A stretch of 64,000 nucleotides of DNA from Channallabes apus. Taxonomy: Eukaryota; Chordata; Actinopteri; Siluriformes; Clariidae. The stretch's first letter is position 1; each line of letters starts with the position of its first letter. Under the pieces are notes generated by a model, which was not told the DNA's origin, did not search any database, and saw only the letters and a list, made by a program, of their open reading frames with translations. The position numbers were made by a program, and so were the translations under genes. Positions 58,001 through 64,000 of this stretch are shown in pieces. The stretch spans positions 10,121,976-10,185,975 of the forward strand of contig CM060121.1 in assembly GCA_030522415.1 (NCBI GenBank). The letters run 5' to 3'.

Positions 58001-60998
58001 CCCCTGCAAAAACATCTATTTTAATGTTTTATTAACCTGCAATTTAAACAATAAAAATAGATGAATTAACTAGCAGATTTAATGACATTCTAGATATTCT
58101 AGATTAAGTGCAATGTTTCTGTACTAGATCTGACCTGACCTATCATTCATAGTTTAAACAGTTTCTTTGAATGAAATCTAGGCCTCTAAACACTATGAAG
58201 TACAGTAATGCATATTATAGTATTATTTCAGGGCAAAAGCATGATGTTGCTTTACCATGACTGATGGACTTGATCTCAATAGTTTTAGGTATGCGTTCCT
58301 CAGCTGTTCCCATGACTGACTTTCGGCTTACTTTGGACTTGAAGAGGGTGTTCATCAGTGTGGACTTGCCCAAACCACTTTGACCTGCATCAACACAATT
58401 CAAAGCTGTTATTATCAAATAGCTTACAGAAAAAAAAACAGATAGGCCGTAAGTGTAAGAGAGACAGGAAGAGATAACAAAATTGGACAAATTCCAAAGA
58501 CATGCAAATGGACACTTTCTATCAAAAGTTAATGGCCTCAAAAACCAAAAACATATTATAAGCAAATGTTAAGAACCATAAAATATGCTTCGAAAAACAA
58601 ATACTGTAACACTTTGGCCTGGCCCATGTACACTTAGAGTTTTGTCTTTTTAACACTCTTAGTGAGTGAGTCTGGGGTTTGATCTCCCTCCCCTAACTAA
58701 ACCGCCTGTGGTGTAATATGACCTCCATCAGCAATCACAGGCCAGTGTGTAAGACACTGGACACCCTACAGCCTACAGACCTCGCCAGGTTACACATGTA
58801 GCCTCTCCCAAGCGGCCTTCAGAACGAGCCAGCTCATGTACAGTACACACAAACTGAGCGTGCTGACTAGTAACCTAGAATCTGAAAAGCAGAGCTGTAC
58901 ATTTTTTTTATACCCTGCCCTCTCCTGCAACCACGCGGACCACGCCTGCCCACTCCCACAGTTATTTCCGTTTGTACTCAAACATGATATATTTCTGCTG
59001 TATACCACTTTAAACTCACGTACTGTACAGTATGTAACTTACATACTGTGAACAGTGAAGTGTACTTCCACAAGCAATAATTTTTTCTTTGCAAACACAG
59101 CTGGCTAGGAAAAAACATGTGGAGGTGGTTATGGACGGGCAATTTTTTTCATAGCGTTCAGATTAGTTGGGTGTTATTTCTTTCTTCGCAGTTTTCATTT
59201 TCGGTAACTCACACTCTCAGTCAAAATAAAAACTTCACCTCCACTTCCACAACAACCTGAACATCTACTCAGTACAGTACATACAACTGTTTGTTACAGT
59301 AGGTTTCACATAAACAGGTGTTTGGAGTGTTTTGTTCATTTCTAATTGGAATATCCATATTAACATACAATAGGTATTCAGACCCATCATATAGTACTTG
59401 GTTAAAGCAGCTTTGGCAGCAAAGACAGCCTCATGTCCTGTTGTGAAGAATGCTTTCCTTTAAACGTTTCCCCCATTCTTCTTGTCAGGATCATTTAAGC
59501 TTAACCAGCTTGAATAGGCAAAGGTTCTCCAGGGCTGCTTTGTGGGATTCAGACTCCAGGACTTGTTGTTATGAAGCCCCTCCTGTGTTTTTTCTTGCTG
59601 TTATGCTTCTGATTGTTGTCTTGTTGAAATGTAAACCCTCACCCCAGCCTGAGCACTCTGGAGAAGGTTTTCACTCTTTCCCCTCTATTCTGATTAATTT
59701 CAGTCCCAGTCACAGAAAAACATCCCGCAGCAGGATACTGTCACTACTATGCTTGACAGCAGGGAGGGTTTTAATAAGGTGATGTGCAGTGCCTGATTTC
59801 TTCATTCCAAAGAAGATTCTTATAGGCTCTTATGGGCCTTTTAATTAAATTAAATTACATTTTATTCATATAGATTACTGTTGCAAAGCAGCTTTATAAA
59901 AGAAAAGTATGGTCCTAAGTTCTAAAAAAGGAGTGTCTGGCCCATCAATCATAGTTTATAAACAGTTTTCTGATTATGCCATATCACCAGATTGTTTTTA
60001 CCACAGATGCCTAATTGGTGGAGTACTGCAGTGATGGTTGTGCTTCTCTAAATCTCTCCCATCACCACAAAGGAACTCTAAATCTCATTTATCGTGACCG
60101 ACCCTTGGGTTCTTGGTTACCTCTCCTTTTGTCAGTCTGGCTGAATGGCCGGATTTGAAAAGAAAAGATTGAAAAGATTGTTCCAAATCTCCCCCATTTG
60201 GGAATGATGGAGGCAACCATACTTTTTGGGCACTTTTAATTCTGCAGAAAGTTTCTTGTATCCTTCCCCAGATCTGAGTCTTGACACAATCCTGTCTCAC
60301 ATACTGTACACCGTCTACTGAGACTTTATATAAGCATGTGTGTGTCTTTCCTAATTCTGTCCAATAGATACAGGCACAGGTGGACGCCAATCAAGCTTTA
60401 TAAACATCGCAAAGACCATTTGTAGGAGTACAATGCACCAATGCTCAATTGCAAGGGTCAAAACAAAGAACCTGAATACTTACGTAAATAGGGTATATGG
60501 ATGTTTTTCCCAAAAATTAACTGTCCTGGTTGGGGGGTGCCTAGTGGTCTGAGCCCACTGTAGGCTGAGATTCTAGTTCATGAGTGGAACCAGATATGTT
60601 TTTCATCTCTTACTGTATAAACCCATGCACCTCAAGGTGCATTCTGAGATGGTGGTAGTTTTAAGCTTACATAGCCTTTCTGCAGGCCATTCTGACAAAA
60701 AAGTGTTTTTACCCACATAATTCATATTCACTGGATCTTTTTTTTTAATTTTTTTTTTTAACTTATTTTGTGTTTAGAAATATCAGGTACAAGGACTCAC
60801 CCACTACCATGATGTTAAGTTCGAAGCCCTGCTTCATGGCCTTCCTCCTCATCTGTTCCAAGATGGCATCAATGCCCACATAACTGAAGTCCACACTTGG
60901 TTTCTCTGGGCACATGGCTGGAGGCATTTCAGGGATTACCAGCTCTGCCATACTGCTGTTGCTGCTATTATAACTATGGCTGGAAATGACCTCTGACC
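45827..60998 (-). CDS. SEPT9: Septin 9, 3'-terminal nine exons (partial gene)
   Basis: Septin 9 is a GTP-binding cytoskeletal protein that caps septin hetero-oligomers forming filaments at the cortex, cleavage furrow and along actin and microtubules. Nine exons join in phase: 60801-60998, 58256-58384, 57813-57894, 57584-57721, 51556-51673, 49068-49163, 48815-48911, 46114-46165, 45827-45959. Together they give 346 codons plus stop, open at the 5' end. All introns are GT-AG. Seen: [20 protein letters not shown] before the P-loop GQSGLGKST, the G3 motif DTPGFGD, G4 AKAD, and the septin-unique element including WGTIEVEN. No C-terminal coiled coil follows, as expected for the SEPT3/9/12 group. [13 protein letters not shown] and FREMIPF-like residues favour SEPT9 over SEPT3. 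Fish have two paralogues (sept9a, sept9b); which one is not decidable here. The variable N-terminal exons are not found in the window. Confidence 0.95.
46114..46165 (-). CDS. SEPT9: SEPT9 52-bp exon
   Basis: Encodes [16 protein letters not shown] between two split codons (Val and Arg). This is the VEN--HCEF-LR septin-unique motif. Acceptor GTGTGTGCAG, donor GTGAGT. Too short to stand out as an open frame; found by splice phase and motif. Confidence 0.93.
46553..46690 (-). repeat. V-SINE tail fragment in a SEPT9 intron
   Basis: CTCACTCACTCACTCATTGTC tail, then TATCCCAGGAGACT and AAAGGGTGCCACTCC, reading as the reverse of the SINE 3' half. Confidence 0.75.
47015..47235 (-). repeat. Diverged dispersed repeat, related copy at 49.5 kb
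   Basis: Shares CTACAGACAG, CACTAACTGAATGTTC, TGCAGTGGGT, CCTTCTTTAAAGCCATTCAA and ATGTTTTACTG with 49490-49720. Possibly a mariner-like remnant; identity not established. Confidence 0.5.
48110..48545 (-). repeat. tRNA-derived SINE of a third family in a SEPT9 intron
   Basis: On the minus strand it starts GTGGCACAGTGGTAAAGTGC (A-box). B-box GAGTTTGATTCCCGGG follows, then a long body with two CCAATCA-type blocks, GTGATGCCAG and a terminal AAATTAGGGAG with pyrimidine-rich tail at 48110-48135. Confidence 0.7.
48815..48911 (-). CDS. SEPT9: SEPT9 exon with VGSD and KWG motifs
   Basis: Encodes [20 protein letters not shown] and [12 protein letters not shown]. This is the G5-like AVVGSD region and the start of the septin-unique element. 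Acceptor ATGCTCCAG, donor GTACTG, ends in phase 1. Confidence 0.94.
49068..49163 (-). CDS. SEPT9: SEPT9 exon after the TG-repeat acceptor
   Basis: A 96-bp, 32-codon exon, phase 0 at both ends, encoding [20 protein letters not shown] and [10 protein letters not shown]. Skipping it would keep the frame. The acceptor is TTTTAATAG, preceded directly by about 45 TG units on the sense strand and without an ordinary pyrimidine tract. Donor GTAAGT. Confidence 0.93.
49172..49262 (+). repeat. (CA)n microsatellite against a SEPT9 acceptor
   Basis: About 45 CA units, reading TG on the gene's sense strand. It ends 9 bases from exon 49068-49163. Confidence 0.97.
49440..49880 (-). repeat. Diverged dispersed repeat in a SEPT9 intron
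   Basis: Related in part to 47015-47235; may be a decayed mariner-like element. No frame or clear ends found. Confidence 0.4.
49960..50280 (+). repeat. V-SINE-type SINE in a SEPT9 intron
   Basis: B-box GGTTCGAATCCCG, core GCATGGAGTTTGCATGTTCT and TTTCCTCCGGGTACTCTGG, tail GGATAAAGCGGTATAGAAGA with TGAGTGAG. The A-box side is missing, so it is 5'-truncated. Confidence 0.88.
50284..50480 (+). repeat. tRNA-derived SINE of a fourth family
   Basis: Head TTGGTGGCTCAGTGGTAGGT, decayed B-box, body ATGCAGTGTCGGTCCCAAAC and GGGAATCCAGCGTAAAACCG. A 3' end of what seems the same family is at 54165-54270. Confidence 0.7.
50481..51555. other. SEPT9 intron, nothing further recognised
   Basis: No repeat or open frame of note in this part. 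Confidence 0.5.
51556..51673 (-). CDS. SEPT9: SEPT9 exon with G4 motif
   Basis: Encodes [20 protein letters not shown] and [21 protein letters not shown] gives guanine specificity. Acceptor CATTATCAG, donor GTGAGC, ends in phase 0. It is separated from the previous exon by a 5.9-kb repeat-filled intron. Confidence 0.95.
51765..52045 (-). repeat. V-SINE-type SINE in a SEPT9 intron
   Basis: Reverse orientation: CTTCTATACCGCTTTATCC tail, CTATCCCAGGAGACT, a (CA)n, AACATGCAAACTCCATGC, GAATCAAACCCGGACCC and GTGCTAACCATTAC head. A part of the core is deleted. Confidence 0.85.
52070..52455 (+). repeat. Intronic direct repeat, copy 1 (copy 2 at 55.11 kb)
   Basis: Shared with 55110-55475: TTTAGAATATCAGC, GGGGTTGAATCCCAAAT, TTCCACACACCAAG, TTGATCGGAGG-type, ATTCAGTCTT, GTGTAATTAACAATTGTTAG and CTGTTGAATAAT, in the same order. 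Confidence 0.8.
52458..52675 (+). repeat. V-SINE 3' half in a SEPT9 intron
   Basis: TCCGGTTTCCTCCCACAGTC, TGCGATGGATTGGCACCC, CTCCTGGGATAGGCTCC and GCGGTATAGAAAATGAATG tail; 5'-truncated. Confidence 0.88.
52676..54160. other. SEPT9 intron, mostly unassigned
   Basis: Contains (TTA)n at 53017-53044. Nothing else recognised in about 1.5 kb. Confidence 0.5.
53017..53044 (+). repeat. (TTA)n microsatellite
   Basis: About 9 units. Confidence 0.9.
54165..54270 (+). repeat. SINE 3' fragment
   Basis: GGCGTAAAACCTGTGC and TCCGCTGTGGCGACCCCTTG, then GGGAGCAGCCGAAAG with an AACAACAAC tail: the 3' end of a widespread fish SINE. Confidence 0.75.
54327..55010. repeat. Unassigned repeat block with four reiterated modules
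   Basis: Starts with the 45-nt piece shared with 14320-14372. Later a module of the form GCAATTGCAAATGGA...ATTTGAATTTTGGC recurs four times (about 54658-54705, 54797-54846, 54881-54917, 54943-54987). A perfect TGACGTCA lies at 54579-54586. Open frames on both strands across it are by-products of the repetition. Confidence 0.65.
55012..55089 (+). repeat. (TA)n microsatellite
   Basis: About 39 TA units, self-complementary and able to extrude a cruciform. The Tyr-Ile open frames are artefacts. Confidence 0.97.
55110..55475 (+). repeat. Intronic direct repeat, copy 2
   Basis: Counterpart of 52070-52455, about 3 kb apart in the same SEPT9 intron and in the same orientation. Confidence 0.8.
55476..56590. 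other. SEPT9 intron, nothing recognised
   Basis: AT-rich; no repeat or exon seen. Confidence 0.5.
56597..57330 (+). mobile_element. LINE 3' UTR copy in a SEPT9 intron
   Basis: Starts abruptly at a TCATACTCATACTCCAGTAC stretch and ends TATATAAATAAAATTGAATT. It matches the UTR of the 38797-40095 LINE, inverted, with only a handful of differences over the first ~450 bp. It is 5'-truncated so far that no RT codons remain. The TTCCTAATGCCATCTCAGGG block is the fish LINE tail. Confidence 0.88.
57584..57721 (-). CDS. SEPT9: SEPT9 exon, central GTPase domain
   Basis: Encodes [32 protein letters not shown] and YFIPPTGH. The donor is G|GTCAGT, a weaker form than the usual GTAAGT. The split codon at the junction reads Cys where I recall Ser in mammalian SEPT9. 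Confidence 0.93.
57813..57894 (-). CDS. SEPT9: SEPT9 exon with G3 motif
   Basis: Encodes [20 protein letters not shown] and NNEN before a split Cys codon. DTPG contacts the gamma phosphate and Mg in septins. Acceptor TTTTGTGCAG, donor GTAAAG, ending in phase 2. Confidence 0.95.
58256..58384 (-). CDS. SEPT9: SEPT9 exon with P-loop
   Basis: Encodes [20 protein letters not shown], the G1 nucleotide-binding loop, and [15 protein letters not shown] leading to switch I. Acceptor TTGATGCAG, donor GTAAAG; phase 1 at both ends. Confidence 0.95.
58400..59340. other. SEPT9 intron, nothing recognised
   Basis: Several TACWGTA words near 58840-59035; no exon or transposon seen. Confidence 0.5.
59345..60495 (-). 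pseudogene. Tc1-like element remnant in a SEPT9 intron
   Basis: Plus strand reads as the reverse of a widespread fish Tc1-like family: GCAGCTTTGGCAGCAAAGAC, AGCACTCTGGAGAAGG, ACAGAAAAACATCCCGCAGC, GGGTTCTTGGTTACCTC, GGAATGATGGAGGCAACC, GTATCCTTCCCCAGATCTG, CACAGGTGGACGCCAATC, and CTGAATACTTACG. The order is preserved but the transposase frame is destroyed. A short LINE-tail-like piece lies at about 59838-59900. Confidence 0.75.
60801..60998 (-). CDS. SEPT9: SEPT9 exon with start of the common core
   Basis: The acceptor CTCTCCAG precedes 60998 and the donor GTGAGT follows 60801; the exon begins with two bases of a split codon and ends in phase 1. It encodes the polybasic-type lead [11 protein letters not shown] and NIMVVG. 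An ATG at 60949-60951 (MAELVIPEM) has A at -3 and G at +4, so a short isoform could start here, as happens in mammals at a comparable place. Inferred, not shown. Confidence 0.92.
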
Positions 60999-60999
60999 C

Positions 61000-63778
61000 T
61001 GGAGAGATACAAAGAACAAAAGTATGTAGTGAGTGTATGAAAAAGGGCTTTTTAATACTTTTAAGAAAGAGGTGCTCACAACACACACACACACCAACCA
61101 AATACTCAGTACCAACTGAGCCGAGTTAAAGCCCTAGCAAATACATCATTCCTGGCTCTAAAGAGAGAACTGTAGAAAGTATAACAACGTTATATGTACA
61201 TAGACTTTATTGTGGGAACAGGACTTCTCCACATATGTGCAGCAGATTAAAGAAACACAGGAAATGATTAAACATGGTCTATTTGGCAAGTGATTGATCT
61301 CACCACTAGTCTTCTGCTCACTGATTTGTTTTAAACGGCACACATTTGGTCCCAGTCCGCCGTCCAAGAGTGATCTTATTGTTCCACCTGATCTACTGAT
61401 TTATCACAAAGACGCAGGCAGATACAGTAGAACATTAAATAATACTCCTAGTTGAGTCTTTTAGTGGTTATTAAATGCCTAGAGTGGTATGCAGAAGATT
61501 TTTCATCGTGAGCTGACCTTTAGTTCAGCTCAGAAGCATTGCTGAATACATGAAAAATATTTTGTATTTCTACTGTGCATAAAATCTTGCACATTTTCAG
61601 CAGCAGTGACCTCTTTCAGCAGGTTAATGTGATCTGCCACATGCTGATCCGTGTGCATGACGCCAAAAAGCGGCCATTTCTGACCCAGGGAAATTTCTTT
61701 ATTTAGATAAAAAATACGACTGAATGCTGAGAATAGTTTTAATACATACAGTATTAACATATGCAGAATGCTGATATACTGTAACAGATCACTAAACACA
61801 AAGTATATGAAGAAACTTTCAAGAAGCTTGACAGAGACCCTGTAAAGAAAGGAACGGCAGGAAAAAAAAACCAGGCCCGTAACCTGAGCCACTGGCAAGA
61901 CTCTGCACTTGGCACTAACTATTCCGAATCTGTCAGCTCCTCACTGAGCAGTTAGTTCCAGCAGCCAACAAGGCTATAGAACTCAGATTCCTCCACTCAA
62001 GAAAAACGAGGCACTCTATTTTACAGCTTTAGCATTCTTATTCGCAATACATGACAGCACAGGTGAGCCAAACCGAAATGTCAATCATCAATAAACTGTT
62101 TAAGCAGAGTCGACAGGACAAGAAGACATGAGGACAAGCATGAAAGAAAAATGTAAGAATAGAAGAAAAAGCTACGCTCTGGCCCATGTTATCCCAGATT
62201 GTCCAAAAAAGTGAGTGCATACTGCATATGAGCCTCAGATACTGTACCCAAGATCCTGTCACCAGTTTACTGCTAGATGACGGTAATCAGTGTTACTGAG
62301 TTCACCTGGCGGTTCTGTGGTTACTGTATGTTAGTGCTGAACTTAAAAGTAAAAAAACTCTTCATTTAGCAATTCAGATTCAAGTTAAACACCAGGAATG
62401 GAATTAATCTGATTTTACTAAGAGATTTCACAAAGATGTGTCTTCCACAAGCTATTAGATTAGGGTTCTGATTATGGCTGTTTTTTTTCTTCATGTACCA
62501 GTTTCAGGGACGTACTGTAGTTTGGCCAAAGCTAAAGTAAAATATACACAGCCGTCCCACTTACAGTAATGTCATTAATCTTGTGTGTCATTATTCTGTC
62601 ATTTAGTAGAAATAGTCTACTGTACATAACAAAATAATCTTAAACAGGAACAACATCACCAGATTGTTTTTTTTTTTTTTTTTTTTAGCTTTTTGGTAGA
62701 ACTCAGGTTGTGGTTTAGAGAGTGGAATGCTACCTAACAGAACCAAGGAAAAAAGCGATTCCAGTTGTTGGAAGTCCAGTTGAGTTCAGCTTCATGATGA
62801 TGTTTAGACTTAAACCACACTACCAAGTCTGCAAGACATTAAGGAAGAACTATATGTAGTGTAATACAAATGGTTGAGGATATACAATTACAAAATAAAT
62901 CTCCACTAAATGTCAAAAACTAAACTTTTTCAGGCCATCATTCATAGCTTTTTTCCCCTCATTTTCCAGGAGTTTTTATTACTGGCAAACTAATACATCA
63001 TTCACCAGGTGTTTACACTATGTGCTGGAACTAGTGCTTGAAGGGTTGAAAAAAAAACTGTATCACATACAGTACCAGCACTCCTTATAAACTCTCAGTA
63101 CACTGCGTCACTCACGTCTAGCCACAAAATCAAAAGAACCGTTTAGGTAAGAGCTGGAGAAAATTTCTTGGCACTTGACACCACACCCAGATTTTCCCAA
63201 GACAGTCTCTGTGTGCACTGTAAACCTGTACGTATGTACAAATTAATGAATTAATAAATAATATTTAAATACAATACAGTAATATAGTTTTACTTAGTAA
63301 AATGGCAAGCCTGACTCCCTATCACCGCAGTAACATGCTTGTATCTTTATTAACCTGCAACATATGTTTAATTAATTTGCCTATTTAAAGTTGGTTCAAT
63401 GTCTTGTGTTTTCTGTGTTTAATGCTTTAACATTACACTTCAACCTTAGGTATTTGTTTGCTCATCATCATCATCGAAAAAACGTCATAATGTCAAAGAA
63501 AAGTCTGCACTTGCATCCAGTCTCTCCTCTCTCCGTGACACTTGGCTTCTCAGTAGAACGAAGGACTCCTGCTGTGAGCTGGCAAAGCTGACGCTCATTC
63601 AGTTGTGCTATTTGCATCTGGCTGGCTGCATGTGTCTGAGGAATGAAGACATCCAGGTGTGTGTGTGTGCATGTGTGTGTTTTGTATAATTGGGACTAAG
63701 CATAGAGATAACATTCACACGTGTTTTTTTTTCTCTATAATTGTTCCTTAACGTAACAATACATTCACATTTCATATA

Positions 63779-63828
<50 letters not shown>

Positions 63829-64000
63829 TATATTAATGCTGGCCATAATTGCAGTAATGAGCAAATTACCAAACTGCTGTAGTAGCACAAGTCTCCATTG
63901 CAAAGATTACTGTGTATGTAGCTTTAGCTTGTTTTGCAGCTGTTCATGTGCTGTGTGATAAGTGAGTGCGGCTAGCATTGAGTCCAACAAATTCAGATCT
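61000..64000. other. Upstream of the SEPT9 core exons, no exon called
   Basis: This should be intron or 5' region of SEPT9 on the minus strand. SEPT9 has several alternative first exons, but none can be recognised here. (AT)n at 63781-63826 and a T-run near 62670 are the only repeats. Short open frames have no domain. Confidence 0.5.
63781..63826 (+). repeat. (AT)n microsatellite
   Basis: About 22 AT units, flanked on both sides by TACWGTA words. Confidence 0.95.

Noticed and set aside
63121..63600. Possible alternative first exon of SEPT9 (a CGTGAGTG donor on the minus strand near 63115)
   Set aside because: No open frame or start codon links to this donor, and SEPT9 first exons are too variable to recognise without transcripts.
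7900..63830. Reading TACWGTA words as miR-101 target sites or a microRNA-related signal
   Set aside because: The word shares letters with the miR-101 seed, but the hits are intergenic and intronic on both strands, so targeting is not a reasonable explanation.
1..64000. CRISPR arrays, operons, riboswitches, prophage or plasmid features
   Set aside because: The window is vertebrate nuclear DNA; tandem arrays seen are simple microsatellites without unique spacers.

Overview
The window is vertebrate, almost certainly teleost fish, nuclear DNA. The evidence is one multi-exon gene with GT-AG introns (septin 9), fish-type chromodomain Ty3/gypsy elements, L2-like LINEs whose 3' tail is typical of fish genomes, V-SINE-type SINEs, and many Tc1-like and hAT remnants. 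The mix resembles an otophysan fish such as a catfish, but the order cannot be proved from this sequence. There is no prokaryotic or viral genome here, and no CRISPR array, operon or functional tRNA/rRNA gene.

Layout. 1-5370: a nearly complete young chromodomain Ty3/gypsy element (5' LTR cut by the window edge) with broken gag and pol. 5371-16.6 kb: SINE and LINE fragments, a 1488-bp non-autonomous hAT with perfect 8-bp target duplications, a Tc1-like fragment, and a 1106-bp hAT remnant that still encodes a BED finger. 16.6-25 kb: a V-SINE split by a third hAT with a transposase C-terminus, a decayed gene of an unnamed multi-copy family, an L2 fragment and two Tc1-like fragments. 26-29.4 kb: a solo LTR, then a Tc1-like element split by a 1016-bp TIR element. 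33.7-43.6 kb: a diverged direct repeat pair flanking a second, internally deleted gypsy element, a LINE 3' end and a second solo LTR of the same family as the first, in the opposite orientation. 45.8-61 kb: the minus-strand septin 9 gene, nine exons covering the GTPase core and C-terminus. 61-64 kb: sequence upstream of these exons, with no exon I can defend.

The only intact host gene I can support is SEPT9. Its nine exons join with matching phases into 346 codons plus stop, open at the 5' end. Everything else is mobile DNA, simple repeats or unassigned DNA. The mobile elements form a clear nesting record: target-site duplications are readable for two solo LTRs, one full gypsy element, three hAT elements and one TA-flanked element.

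The observations I rate highest are these. Both gypsy elements appear to carry a Tf1/sushi-type self-primer: an 11-nt site one base after the 5' LTR is complementary to LTR sequence about 30 bp downstream of a TATA-like box. A (TG)~45 tract sits directly against a SEPT9 3' splice site. The 7-mer TACWGTA is strongly over-represented in the non-transposon DNA.
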